From the NCBI GenBank assembly GCA_002529455.1, contig NYMS01000006.1, forward strand, positions 248,001-312,000: a DNA stretch of 64,000 nt, read 5' to 3'. The translations under genes were made by a program, and so were the position numbers. Origin of the DNA: Glycomyces fuscus (GTDB lineage: Bacteria; Actinomycetota; Actinomycetes; Streptosporangiales; Streptosporangiaceae). Below are positions 1 through 9,640 of the stretch, piece after piece (within the stretch, counting starts at the first letter, position 1; the number at the start of each line of letters is the position of its first letter). The notes beneath the pieces were generated by a model, which saw only the letters and a program-made list of their open reading frames with translations, searched no databases and had not been told where the DNA came from.

Positions 1-716
1 AGCTCGGACGCCGAACGGCGGTGCTCCTCGTCGAGGTCGGAGCTGACCTCCAGGGCTCCGGCGCGCAGGGCGATGAGGCTGAGCTCGTGGCCGAGGGAGT
101 CGTGCATGTCCTGGGCGATGCGGGAGCGCTCGCGGAGCCTGGCCTCGTCGACGGTGAGACGGTGCTCGCGCTGGAGCTGGCGGGCGTGCTCCCATCCGGC
201 CTCGGCCAGGGCCACGTGCTGGCGCCGGTAGACGCCCACCAGCCACGGGAGCACGATGCTGAACACCAGGGTGCTCACGGTGGCGGTCCACCCCGCCGGG
301 TTGTCGGGCCACACCAGCGCCGCGACCACCATCCACAGCACGGCGCCGGACGTGAAGAGCGCCACCGCGGACCACACCGCGGGAAGGCGGCGCCCCGCCA
401 GGTAGGCGGTGCACAGCAGCAGGACGCTGAAGCCGTACACCCAGAACGAGCCGAGCAGGGCCACGACCAGGGCGAGCAGCGGGTAGAGGCGGCCGAGCAC
501 CACGGTCAGCGCGATCAGCGCGACGGCGGCGCCCGCGGTGGTGAGCGCCTCGGCGGCGGGCATCCCCCCGGAGAACCGGAAGGCCACCTCCCCCAGGCAC
601 ACAGCGGTGATCACGGCCGCGAACAGCACGTCGCGCAGGACGGCGCCCCGCGTGGGCCAGCCCCCGAGCGGGGACAGCGCACGCCGGACGCCCGTGCGCG
701 GTGCGGAGAGGTCCAT
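1..716 (-). CDS. Sensor histidine kinase, NarL/DesK type (N-terminal part, cut by window edge)
   Basis: The frame opens at an ATG at 716 and runs off the left edge, so only about 238 N-terminal residues are visible. Residues about 25-150 form several hydrophobic membrane segments. A charged linker follows and then the HisKA_3 phosphoacceptor helix RIAQDMHDSLGHELSLIAL, whose DMHDS histidine is the expected autophosphorylation site. The ATPase domain and the usual LuxR-type response regulator would lie beyond the edge. Upstream there is no strong Shine-Dalgarno, but a TAGGTT hexamer ends seven bases before the ATG, which would fit a leaderless transcript (inference). The signal sensed is unknown. 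Confidence 0.85.
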   Translation of the reverse strand, partial: MDLSAPRTGVRRALSPLGGWPTRGAVLRDVLFAAVITAVCLGEVAFRFSGGMPAAEALTTAGAAVALIALTVVLGRLYPLLALVVALLGSFWVYGFSVLLLCTAYLAGRRLPAVWSAVALFTSGAVLWMVVAALVWPDNPAGWTATVSTLVFSIVLPWLVGVYRRQHVALAEAGWEHARQLQREHRLTVDEARLRERSRIAQDMHDSLGHELSLIALRAGALEVSSDLDEEHRRSASE

Positions 717-960
717 GCCGGTGAACCTACACGTCAGGGAAGGGCCGGCGGCACCGACGAAAGTCAGGGTGGGGCTCCCCCCTCCGGCGAGCGGCGGGTG
801 CGCGTCCGCCCGGCCGCCCGGCCGCCGTTCCCCGCGCGGCGCCCCGGCGCGAACACCGGCCATATCATGGGATGAATTTTGGCCCTTCCGCGATTGCCCG
901 AGCCGCACGGCCGTGCTGGAATCCGAGGGTCGGGGACCACGACCAGCGGACAGGGGCCGG

Positions 961-2214
961 ATGTCACCTTTGGAGACGCTGCGGCGCATGCACCACATCG
1001 CCGGGTGGCCGTTGCTCCTGAGCACCTTCCTCGCCCGCCTGCCCATCTCCATGTCCCTGATCGGCCTGCTCACCCTGGTCACCACCACGACCGGGAGCGT
1101 GGCCGCCGCCGGCGCGGTGACCGGGGCCTTCGCGCTCGGGGAGACCGTGGGCGGACCCGTCATCGCCCGGTTCGCCGACCGGCGCGGGCAGCGGGTGCCG
1201 GTGCTGGTCACCTCGCTCGTGGACGCCGTGCTCATCGCCGTGCTCGTGTCCGCCGTCCTGGCGGGGGCCTCCGCCCCGGTCCTGGCCGTGCTGGCCGCCG
1301 TGGCGGGCGTGTGCATGCCCCAGATCGGCCCCATGGCGCGCACGCGCTGGGTGGTGCTCATCCGGCGGGGACCGCACCGGGGCGAGGAGCGGGAGCGCTC
1401 GGTGTCCGCGGCGATGTCGGTCGAGGGCGTGCTGGACGAGGCCGCGTTCGTCCTGGGCCCCGCCCTGGTGGGACTGCTCACCGTGACGCTCTCGCCGACG
1501 GCGAGCGTGCTGGGCGCGGCCGTGCTCATCGGCGTGTTCGGGACCGTGTTCGCCCTGCACCCCACCGCACCGCCCGGGACCCCGCCGGTGCGCGGCGCCG
1601 GGGGCCGCATCGCCACGCCCGCGCTGCTGGTGCTGGCCGTGCCCATGTTCTGCCAGGGCCTGTTCTTCGGCGGCATGTCCACCGGCGTGACCGCCTTCTC
1701 CGCCGCCTCCGGGCACGGGGACCTGTCCGGTCTGATGTACGCGGTGATGGGCACCAGCAGCGCCGTCGCGGGCCTGCTGATGGCCTCCGTCCCCGTGGGT
1801 TTCCCGCTCACGGCGAGGACCCGGATCGCGGCGGGTGCGCTGTTCCTGCTCACCCTGCCGCTGTACGCGGACCACGGCGCGGCCGGCCTGGCGGTGGCCA
1901 TCTTCGTCCTGGGCGCCGCGATCGGCCCGCACATCGTGAGCCTGTTCGGGCTGATCGAGAGGGCCGCCCCGGCCAGCCGCCTGTCGCAGTCGATGGCCGT
2001 GGTCCTGAGCTGCCTGATCCTGGGCCAGGCGCTGGGGTCGACGGTCGCGGGAGCCCTCGCCGACACCCACGGCCACCAGGGGGCGTTCGTGCTGGCCACA
2101 CTGGGCGGCCTGGTCTCCTTCGCGGTCACCGTCCTGGCGATGCGCGCCCGCTGGTACACCCGCGACGAGCCGCCCTCCCCCGCGGTGGTGACACGGTCCG
2201 CTCCGGGCGTCTGA
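961..2214 (+). CDS. MFS transporter
   Basis: A 417-residue protein that is almost entirely hydrophobic, with about 12 predicted membrane helices. A cytoplasmic loop after helix 2 carries ARFADRRGQR, which resembles the MFS motif A (GxLaDrxGrr) and supports a major facilitator fold. A longer charged loop near residues 135-150 is the likely central cytoplasmic linker. I chose ATG 961 because the upstream part of the open frame is Arg/Pro-rich and not protein-like, and the first helix follows about 12 residues later. The Shine-Dalgarno is weak. It is divergent from the sensor kinase. Substrate unknown; drug or metabolite efflux is typical for this type. Confidence 0.85.
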   Translation: MSPLETLRRMHHIAGWPLLLSTFLARLPISMSLIGLLTLVTTTTGSVAAAGAVTGAFALGETVGGPVIARFADRRGQRVPVLVTSLVDAVLIAVLVSAVLAGASAPVLAVLAAVAGVCMPQIGPMARTRWVVLIRRGPHRGEERERSVSAAMSVEGVLDEAAFVLGPALVGLLTVTLSPTASVLGAAVLIGVFGTVFALHPTAPPGTPPVRGAGGRIATPALLVLAVPMFCQGLFFGGMSTGVTAFSAASGHGDLSGLMYAVMGTSSAVAGLLMASVPVGFPLTARTRIAAGALFLLTLPLYADHGAAGLAVAIFVLGAAIGPHIVSLFGLIERAAPASRLSQSMAVVLSCLILGQALGSTVAGALADTHGHQGAFVLATLGGLVSFAVTVLAMRARWYTRDEPPSPAVVTRSAPGV

Positions 2215-2269
2215 GGGGGGAACCGAGGAGGTCAGGGAGCGTATTCGGGTGATTCGGGGAACATCAGGC

Positions 2270-2291
2270 GTTAAACCCGCGTTAAAGATGC
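2270..2291 (+). promoter_or_regulatory. 11-bp direct repeat upstream of the VOC gene
   Basis: Two tandem units, GTTAAACCCGC and GTTAAAGATGC, sit head to tail with an exact 11-base period, the spacing used by OmpR-family response regulators such as PhoP (PHO box units begin GTTCA). It lies 80-100 bases upstream of the VOC gene. Binding is inference. Confidence 0.3.
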
Positions 2292-2375
2292 ACCCATCAT
2301 TCTGACTCCGACCTAGGCTCGATGATCGTGCTCGACCTACTGGCCACCATCGGCCCCCGCCGCAGAGAGGTGCCC

Positions 2376-2789
2376 GTGCCCCAGCTCAACGGGCTCGCCC
2401 GCGTCACCCTTTCGGTCCGCGACCGCGACGAGAGTGTGCGCTTCTACCGCACGGTCCTGGGCTTCCGTGTCCTCGGCAAGCGCGACCACGAGGGCACGCG
2501 CCGCACCGAGTGCCAGCACCCCGCCTCCGGGCTGCTGCTGGCGCTCATCCAGCACCGTGACAACTTCAAGGGCAGGTTCGACCGCAGGCACTGCGGCCTG
2601 GACCGCCTCACCCTGGGCGTCGTGAACCTGGGCGAACTGGAGGCCTGGGAGGAGCGCTTCGCGGAGATGGACGTGGAGCACTCCCCGGTGATGCACGGCG
2701 AGGAGGGCTCCACCCTGCTCTTCTACGACCCGGACGGCACCGAACTGGCCCTGTTCGCCCACGCGGAACTCGACGCCGGCGACGACTGA
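2376..2789 (+). CDS. VOC (glyoxalase/bleomycin-resistance fold) family protein
   Basis: A small soluble protein of 137 residues from GTG 2376, with a single vicinal-oxygen-chelate module: RVTLSVRDRDESVRFYRTVLGF at the start (residues about 8-29) and STLLFYDPDGTELALFAH near the end. This is the paired beta-alpha-beta-beta-beta arrangement of glyoxalase I, fosfomycin-resistance and extradiol-dioxygenase relatives. A glutamate in GTELALF and an early histidine are candidate metal ligands. The frame is open back to 2322, but AGAGAGG at 2364-2370 is correctly spaced for GTG 2376. The substrate cannot be deduced. Confidence 0.8.
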   Translation: MPQLNGLARVTLSVRDRDESVRFYRTVLGFRVLGKRDHEGTRRTECQHPASGLLLALIQHRDNFKGRFDRRHCGLDRLTLGVVNLGELEAWEERFAEMDVEHSPVMHGEEGSTLLFYDPDGTELALFAHAELDAGDD

Positions 2790-2998
2790 GCCGAGCGGGG
2801 CCGGAGCCGGAGCGTCCGTGCGCCGCCGACCGGGCGCGGACCGGACTGCGGCGGACCGCCGGACCCGGGCGGACCGGAGCCGCCGAGGGCCCCGGACGGG
2901 CCGGTGGCGCACGGTCCGCCGACGCGCGGACCGGCCCGCGGGCTCGCGTCGACCGACGGGCGCGCCCGGCACCCGGCACCCGCGCCTGTTCGACCCGC

Positions 2999-3769
2999 CT
3001 ACTCGACCTCGACCGTCTTCAGGCGCACGTCGCGCTCGGCGAGGTCGTCCACGGCGGAGCGCGGGAGCCGGTCGTCGGTGATGATCAGGTCGAACTCCTC
3101 CAGGCTCGCCACCCTGAAGGTCCCGAACTTGCCGTACTTGGTGCTGTCGACCGTGAGCACGCTCTTGGAGGCGATCCGCAGCAGCGCCTGCTTGGCGACC
3201 ACCTTGGCCTCGGAGGGCGTGGTCGAACCGCGCTCGGCGTCCCAGGAGCTGCTGGCGATGAAGGCCAGGTCCACGTTCACCTGGCGCAGGAAGTCGGCGG
3301 TGAAGCGGCCGACCGAGGAGTGGTCGGAGTGCGAGACCACCCCGCCGGTGTGGATCAGTTCGATCCCCGGGTACTCCATCAGGTGGCCCACGACGTTGAA
3401 GTCGCTGGTGATGACGGTCAGGCCGACCTTGTCGGTGAGCAGGGGGACCATCTGCAGCGTGGTCGTGCCCGCGTCCAGGTAGATGGTGAAGTTCTCCCGG
3501 ACCAGGTCGGCCGCCGCACGCGCTATGGCCCGCTTGGCGGGTACCTCCAGCTGCGCCTTGGCCAGGTAGGAGGGCTCGCTCTTGAGCCGCGCCGCGAGTC
3601 GCACCCCGCCGGTGACCGACAGCACCTTGCCGTCGTTCTCCAGCGCCTGGATGTCACGCCGGACCGTCATGTGGGACACGGACAGCATCGACGTGAGCTC
3701 GTTGATGCTCAGCACGTGGCGCTCCTGGAGGAGCTTGAGGATGTGCTCTCGTCTCTGGTCCGGAATCAT
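2999..3769 (-). CDS. DeoR/GlpR family transcriptional regulator
   Basis: A 256-residue regulator starting at ATG 3769 (MIPDQRREHILKLLQERH), preceded by GAGGCGAACG as Shine-Dalgarno. Residues 1-57 form a DeoR winged helix-turn-helix (LTSMLSVSHMTVRRDIQALE). The rest is the DeoRC sugar-phosphate sensor domain, with IYLDAGTTTLQMVPLL and LAFIASSSWDAERGSTTPSEAEV-like segments that contact a phosphosugar in relatives. Family members usually repress sugar or polyol catabolic genes. No such operon is adjacent; the divergent neighbour is the glycerophosphodiesterase-like gene at 4015, which is at least consistent with glycerol/phosphosugar control (inference). Confidence 0.88.
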   Translation of the reverse strand: MIPDQRREHILKLLQERHVLSINELTSMLSVSHMTVRRDIQALENDGKVLSVTGGVRLAARLKSEPSYLAKAQLEVPAKRAIARAAADLVRENFTIYLDAGTTTLQMVPLLTDKVGLTVITSDFNVVGHLMEYPGIELIHTGGVVSHSDHSSVGRFTADFLRQVNVDLAFIASSSWDAERGSTTPSEAKVVAKQALLRIASKSVLTVDSTKYGKFGTFRVASLEEFDLIITDDRLPRSAVDDLAERDVRLKTVEVE

Positions 3770-3864
3770 CGTTCGCCTCACACTCCAGGGACGGTCATGG
3801 GGACGCCGTTCGGTCACGACGCCGTGTAACAAAGTTTCCCAGCTCGCCGCACCCCGTCGGCGTC

Positions 3865-3877
3865 CTCACGACGTGAG
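3865..3877. promoter_or_regulatory. Palindrome CTCACG-A-CGTGAG between divergent genes
   Basis: A perfect 6-1-6 inverted repeat in the 245-bp spacer between the DeoR-type regulator (minus) and the glycerophosphodiesterase-like gene (plus). Its position suits an operator controlling one or both genes. DeoR-family sites vary, so assignment is speculative. Confidence 0.3.
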
Positions 3878-4014
3878 TCCGCTCGCAATCGTGGCACCAC
3901 GTAACGGGAGCACCGGCCCGCGCCGGGGGCCCGGCGCGCGGCCGCACCCGCTCCCGGCGGACGTTTTTCCTGTTTGCACCACGTGCGGCGGAAGTCTTTG
4001 CCACCCTTGACGGC

Positions 4015-4734
4015 ATGACGTTGTCCATCGCACTGCGCGGAGACACCGCACGCTTCCCGGGAAACACCCTCCCGGCCCTGCGTTCAGCCTCGCGCGCCGG
4101 GGCTGACCTGGTCAAGATCGACGTCCACCTGACCTCCGACGGCTATCCCGTACTGGTCGACGAACGGCTCGTGGCCGCTCCCGGTTCCCCGCCCCGCCCC
4201 GTGGGGGAGCTGACCCTGGCCGAACTGGCCGCCGCCCGCGACGACGTGGAGCAGCGCGTGCCCACCCTGATGGAGGTGCTCGCCGAGTTCAGCGGCGACG
4301 CTCCCCCGCCCCTGCTCGTGGACGCCTGCGGGCCCGAGGCGGCGCTGGCGGCGGACAGCATGCTGCGAGCGCGCGGGTTCGGCGACCGGGTGCTCTTCAC
4401 GGGTTCCACCGAGACCCTCGACGCCCTGCGGGACCGCAGCCCCGACGCCCGGCTGATGCTGGCCTGGGACAAGCCGGGCCCGCCGTCCGAGGACGAGGTG
4501 CGGACCCTGCGGCCCGCCTTCCTGGGCACGCACTACACACTGCTGACCCGGGAGCTGGTCTCGGAGATGCACCGCCGCGGTTACCTCGTCACGGCGTGGA
4601 CGGTGAACGACTTCCCAGAGATGGCGCGCGTGGTGGGCATGGGCGTGGACGCGCTCGCCACCGAGCGGATCGAGGACCTGGTGTCGCTGACCAGCGGCCG
4701 GGAGCGGCGGGCACCGGCCGCCGGTCCGCTCTGA
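4015..4734 (+). CDS. Glycerophosphodiester phosphodiesterase-like protein, catalytic residues missing
   Basis: A 239-residue TIM-barrel protein of the GDPD family, recognisable from ALRGDTARFPGNTLPALRSA, from GADLVKIDVHLTSDGYPVLV, and from a C-terminal VTAWTVNDFPEMARVVGMGV segment (typical GDPD: vWTvN.....l..lGVDgI.TD). Active GDPDs hydrolyse glycerophosphodiesters using a His from HRG, Glu from PENT, Glu/Asp from ElDv and a second His from HD. Here HRG is LRG, PENT is PGNT, the E of ElD is K, and HD is DE. The fold is kept but the metal/acid-base site is not, so it is either a pseudo-enzyme or has changed chemistry. No signal peptide; cytoplasmic. The start at ATG 4015 gives the usual short N-terminus. 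Confidence 0.75.
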   Translation: MTLSIALRGDTARFPGNTLPALRSASRAGADLVKIDVHLTSDGYPVLVDERLVAAPGSPPRPVGELTLAELAAARDDVEQRVPTLMEVLAEFSGDAPPPLLVDACGPEAALAADSMLRARGFGDRVLFTGSTETLDALRDRSPDARLMLAWDKPGPPSEDEVRTLRPAFLGTHYTLLTRELVSEMHRRGYLVTAWTVNDFPEMARVVGMGVDALATERIEDLVSLTSGRERRAPAAGPL

Positions 4735-4805
4735 GGACGGGAGCAGGGAACCGACCAAGACCCCGCGCCCTCCCTCGGGGCGTCCTCCGAGCGATAAGAC
4801 ACCAC

Positions 4806-5426
4806 ATGACGGCCGACGTATCCCCTCACGCGCTCCGCACCACGATCCGCGTCCTGGACTGCGCCGCACACCTGTTCGCCGAACACGGCTCGCGCGGCCT
4901 GGCGATGTCCGAGCTGACCTCCCGGATCTCGGCCGGAACCGGGACCGACCCCGCCGCGCTCAGACGCGCCTTCCCCACCCGGTTCGACCTGGCCTACGCC
5001 GTCGTGATCCGCTCCACCCGGGAGCGGGTGAACGGGCAGCTGGCCGCGGACCGTCCGGACCGGCCCGCGGTCGAACGCATGTCGACTCTGGTCAGACGGC
5101 ACGTGGAGACCGGGTGGGAGCACCGCGCGGCCACCGCGCTGGGGCACGAGCTGCTGCCGGTGCTGCGCGCCATCCACCCGGCCCGCCACCGCGAGCTCGG
5201 CTCCCTGACCCGGACGTACCGCGAGCACGTCCGCGGGATCATCCTGGACGGCGTGGCCCGCGGGGCCTTCCTGGTGCGCGAGCCCGGGCGGGCCGCCGAC
5301 GAGGTGCTGGGGACCTTCGACTCCCTGCTGCACTGGTACGACCCCGGGGCCGGGCTGAGCCTGGACGACCTCGGCGCCGTCTACGTGGACCTGGTCGTCC
5401 ACCACCACCTGGGCTGTCCGCGCTGA
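4806..5426 (+). CDS. TetR family transcriptional regulator
   Basis: A 206-residue protein from ATG 4806. Residues about 10-60 form the TetR DNA-binding domain: RVLDCAAHLFAEHGSRGLAM followed by a recognition region ending RRAFPTRFDLAYAVV, the characteristic F-x-x-k-x-x-L-x-x-a-v boundary. The alpha-helical C-terminal half would bind a small ligand and mediate dimerisation. It follows the GDPD-like gene by about 70 bp on the same strand and may be co-transcribed. Target genes are not evident from the sequence. Confidence 0.85.
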   Translation: MTADVSPHALRTTIRVLDCAAHLFAEHGSRGLAMSELTSRISAGTGTDPAALRRAFPTRFDLAYAVVIRSTRERVNGQLAADRPDRPAVERMSTLVRRHVETGWEHRAATALGHELLPVLRAIHPARHRELGSLTRTYREHVRGIILDGVARGAFLVREPGRAADEVLGTFDSLLHWYDPGAGLSLDDLGAVYVDLVVHHHLGCPR

Positions 5427-5477
5427 CCGGCCGCCCCGGGCGGTGCGCCGCCCCCGTGCGCCCTTCCGTTCGGCGCG

Positions 5478-7400
5478 CTAACCGCCCATGAGCTGGTACA
5501 GGTCCACGGACTCGGCCAGCGCCCGCAGCCCGGCGTCCCCCGGGTGGAGGTGGTCGCCCGAGTCGTAGGCGGGCAGCATGCGGCTGGGGTCCTGCGGGTC
5601 GCGCAGGACCGCGTCGAAGTCCCACACGCCGTCGAAGGGCGAGAGGGGGGCGCTCGCCTGCGCCCGCAGATGGCTGTTGACCTGCTGGCGGGCCCGGTCG
5701 ACCTCCGCGGTGCAGCGCGACTCTCCGCCGCACGGGCCGAGCGTGGCCACGAACACCCGCAGGCCGTGCTCGCGAGCCAGCGCCGCGATCTCCTCGATCC
5801 CGCTGATCACCGCCTCGGGCGGGGTGCCCCAGCGCAGGTCGTTGATCCCGGCGAAGACGACCAGGGTGTCCGCCCCGCTCTGGGCCAGCACGTCCCGGTG
5901 CACCCGGTGGGTCAGCGCCACACCGGTGGGGTTGGTGGAGACCCCCTCCCCCGGGTAGCCGTCCATGACCACGTGGTTCCCGGCCACGCCGAGGTTGAGC
6001 ACGCCCGGGTTGGGCAGTCCCGGCTGCTCGGACAGGCGGGCGCTGAGCACGTCGGGCCAGCGGGCGTGGGCGTCGGGGGTGGAGCGGATCCCGTCGGTGA
6101 TGGAGTCGCCGAAGGCCGCGATCGCGCCGGGGCCGTCGAGTACGTCCACCGCGGTGAGGAAGGGCCACTGCGCGACCCGGCCGGTGAACGGCTGCCCCGT
6201 GGTGTCCAGGGTCAGGTCGCCGCTGCCGGGCGCGCTGGTGTAGTTGGTGTCCACCGAGGCGTAGTGCACCGGCGCGGTGGCCACCCGCTCGGGCAGGTGG
6301 ATGCTGACCAGCACGTCGGACTGCGGCGGCATGAGGATCTCGACGGGGTCGCTGAACACCTGCCCCCCGGCCGGGATGACGGCGTCGGGGCGCCCGTCGA
6401 AGGTGAGCGGGACCGCGGCGCCGCGGGTGGCGGCGCCGGTGCCGCGCAGCGCCACGGAGGCCGCGCCCACGGTGACGGGGGCGGCGGCGAAGGTGTTGTC
6501 CAGCCGGATCCGGACGGTGTGGCCGCCGGTGGTGGTGCGCACCGACAGCCGCAGGGTCTGGTCCTGCCACGGGCCGACCTCCATGTAGCCGGAGGTGGCC
6601 CGCGCCCAGGTGCCCGTCCACTCCGTGTCCGCGGCGCGCCCGCCCACGGAGAACAGGTGGATGCGGCCCGCCTCGTCGGCGGTCTCGGGCAGCACCACGT
6701 GGGAGATCTCCCGGGCGGGGTCCACGGGGACGCCGCGCGCGTACAGGCGGGCCGCGCCGAGGGTGGGGCTGGGTCCGGCGTGCCGCGCGGAGTTGGCGTA
6801 GGGCAGGGTGAGCGCGGCCTCGCTCGCGGGCCCGGCGGTCCAGTGCGGGACGGACAGGGTGAACTCCTGCTCCTGTCCGTCGGTGTAGACCACGCGGCCG
6901 GTGCCGGTGACCCCGGTCTCGGCGCCGTCGGTGCGGGTCGCGGTGACGAGGAAGGTGAGCGACCGGTAGCGGCCCTCCCGGAGCCGGAGGAACTGGCCGT
7001 CCGAGACCAGGTGGTCGGGGCGGCCGGGGGCGTAGTCGGGCAGCTCCAAGGACGTGCCGAGGAGGACGACCTCCCGGCCGGGGGTCCACCCGGCGGCGGC
7101 CAGCGCCTGGGAGGACAGGCTGTTCCCGGCGCCGTCGAGGTCGACGTTGGCGACGGAGGTGTCCCTGGAGACGCCGATCCGGTCGACGAGGCCGCTGAAG
7201 GGGACGGCGTTCACCGCGGGGACCGTCTGCTCCCTGGATTCGGAGGGCGGGGCTTCGGGGTCACGGAAGACGGTGGTGTTGACCACGACCACGAGGAGCA
7301 CCGCCACGACCGCCGCGGCCAGGCCGCGCAGCAGGTGGGGGGTGAGGTCCGCCCGTTGGCGGTGCGCGCCGCGCCGCCGTGTGCCGTCCGCTCCCAACAC
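5478..7400 (-). CDS. Exported SGNH/GDSL-type hydrolase
   Basis: A 640-residue protein starting at GTG 7400, which GGAAGAGG precedes. An N-terminal basic stretch is followed by a hydrophobic segment (LLRGLAAAVVAVLLVVVVN, residues about 23-42) acting as a signal anchor. The C-terminal ~250 residues are an SGNH hydrolase: block I AAFGDSITDG with the nucleophilic Ser, the block III region FAGINDLRWG, and block V GDHLHPGDAG with the Asp-x-x-His dyad. The ~330 residues between are beta-rich and resemble accessory domains of actinobacterial GDSL esterases. It probably deacylates or de-esterifies extracellular carbohydrate or lipid. The frame stays open to 7634, but those extra residues are Arg/Pro-rich and unlikely to be translated. 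Confidence 0.82.
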   Translation of the reverse strand: MLGADGTRRRGAHRQRADLTPHLLRGLAAAVVAVLLVVVVNTTVFRDPEAPPSESREQTVPAVNAVPFSGLVDRIGVSRDTSVANVDLDGAGNSLSSQALAAAGWTPGREVVLLGTSLELPDYAPGRPDHLVSDGQFLRLREGRYRSLTFLVTATRTDGAETGVTGTGRVVYTDGQEQEFTLSVPHWTAGPASEAALTLPYANSARHAGPSPTLGAARLYARGVPVDPAREISHVVLPETADEAGRIHLFSVGGRAADTEWTGTWARATSGYMEVGPWQDQTLRLSVRTTTGGHTVRIRLDNTFAAAPVTVGAASVALRGTGAATRGAAVPLTFDGRPDAVIPAGGQVFSDPVEILMPPQSDVLVSIHLPERVATAPVHYASVDTNYTSAPGSGDLTLDTTGQPFTGRVAQWPFLTAVDVLDGPGAIAAFGDSITDGIRSTPDAHARWPDVLSARLSEQPGLPNPGVLNLGVAGNHVVMDGYPGEGVSTNPTGVALTHRVHRDVLAQSGADTLVVFAGINDLRWGTPPEAVISGIEEIAALAREHGLRVFVATLGPCGGESRCTAEVDRARQQVNSHLRAQASAPLSPFDGVWDFDAVLRDPQDPSRMLPAYDSGDHLHPGDAGLRALAESVDLYQLMGG

Positions 7401-8111
7401 TCGCCTCTTCCCGAAATACACCTGTCCACCGACATGTCGGACGTCGCCGGGCGCGCGGTGGTTGCTGAGACGTGGACCACCACGCCCCTCGGAACGGCCG
7501 CCAGTGTAAACGAGCCGACGCCGCCGGTCGGGGAGGTTCCGGGATGTTCTGGACGGCGGGTCGTATGGCCTGCGACCTGCGCGGAACGGAAAAGCGCGAA
7601 GGAGCTTCGCATTCGGGCAGGAGCGCCGCCGCATTCATCCGATGCTGGGATGGAAAATCGGACGTCCGTTATTTGGATACCGCAACAGGGGCTTCCCCGG
7701 CGAGAACGAACATACCAAAGGCCCTATAAGTAGACAAAATACAAGAAAGAAAGGGACACCACGGCTTCCCCAGGCCCGCCCCGCCGCCGCTTCCATCCGA
7801 ACCCGGAAGACGGCGGGGCCCGCGGGCGCCGCACCGCCTTCCGCCCGCCGCCGCGCGGCCGTTCCGAAACCACCGCGGGACGGCTCGGCCCTCCCCTCCG
7901 GACGGCTCCCCGGACGGACTCCCGAACGGCTCCCCGGGCAGGCCGCGGGGCCGGTACCGCACGCGGCCCGCGATAACCGTCGCCTTTCCCGGAAGCGAAC
8001 TCCCCCCGCGCAGCGGAAGGGCTCCGCCGACCCGCGCACCGCCCGAACTGCGGCGCCTATTGCGCGCGGCCCGGAGCGCGATGGCGGCTCCCGCGCGCGG
8101 CACCGGGGCAA
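7401..8111. other. Long non-coding stretch with an AT-richer island
   Basis: About 700 bases without a convincing gene. The part at roughly 7640-7760 is visibly richer in A/T than its surroundings and contains TATAAG-like hexamers on both strands. It may hold the promoter of the SGNH hydrolase, which would then have a leader of some 300 nt. The remainder is GC-rich, with short imperfect repeats of CGGACGGCTCCC around 7875-7940. Open frames across it are Arg/Pro-rich with no domain. Confidence 0.5.
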
Positions 8112-8157
8112 AGAAAAGCGCCGCTGACCTGTACCCACAGGTCAGCGGCGCTTTTCT
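8112..8157. terminator. Very strong stem-loop terminator, 21-bp perfect stem
   Basis: Left arm 8112-8132 and right arm 8137-8157 are perfectly complementary (AGAAAAGCGCCGCTGACCTG and its complement) around an ACCC loop. The arms end in A/T-rich runs, so U tracts arise in both directions. It lies directly downstream of the minus-strand tRNA and most likely ends its transcript. Confidence 0.85.
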
Positions 8158-8171
8158 CATGCTTGGGGGGG

Positions 8172-8245
8172 TAGGCCGGGCAGGACTCGAACCCGCGACC
8201 CAGGGATTATGAGTCCCCTGCTCTAACCAACTGAGCTACCGGCCC
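8172..8245 (-). tRNA. tRNA with CAT anticodon (elongator Met or Ile2)
   Basis: Read on the minus strand this folds as a 74-nt tRNA. It has acceptor GGGCCGG paired with CCGGCCT, a D-arm beginning TAGCTCAGTTGGTTAGAGC, anticodon loop CTCATAA with CAT, and T-arm GCGGGTTCGAGTCCTGC. The first pair is G-U. It lacks the initiator-type unpaired 1-72 end, so it is an elongator tRNA-Met or a lysidine-modified tRNA-Ile; the sequence alone does not decide. No CCA is encoded. Confidence 0.92.
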
Positions 8246-8252
8246 GCCGTGA

Positions 8253-9500
<1,248 letters not shown>

Positions 9501-9535
9501 CCGCTCCGACGGGCAGCGGGCCTCCGGTACCGCAC

Positions 9536-9562
9536 GGGCGCACCCCGGCACGGGGTGCGCCC
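9536..9562 (+). terminator. Terminator hairpin after mdh
   Basis: Inverted repeat GGGCGCACCCCG / CGGGGTGCGCCC around a GCA loop, 36 bases after the mdh stop codon. There is no U-run, as is common in high-GC actinomycetes. Confidence 0.7.
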
Positions 9563-9640
9563 GCCGCCGTTCCGGGGTCCGGGGCGGGCCGCGCGGCGCA
9601 CCGTCCCGAAGGGGGCGGAGAAGCAGGCAGTATAGAGACT

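Noticed and set aside
7642..8127. A possible 161-residue plus-strand gene in the long spacer
   Set aside because: Arg/Pro-rich composition, no ribosome-binding site, and it runs into the terminator stem.
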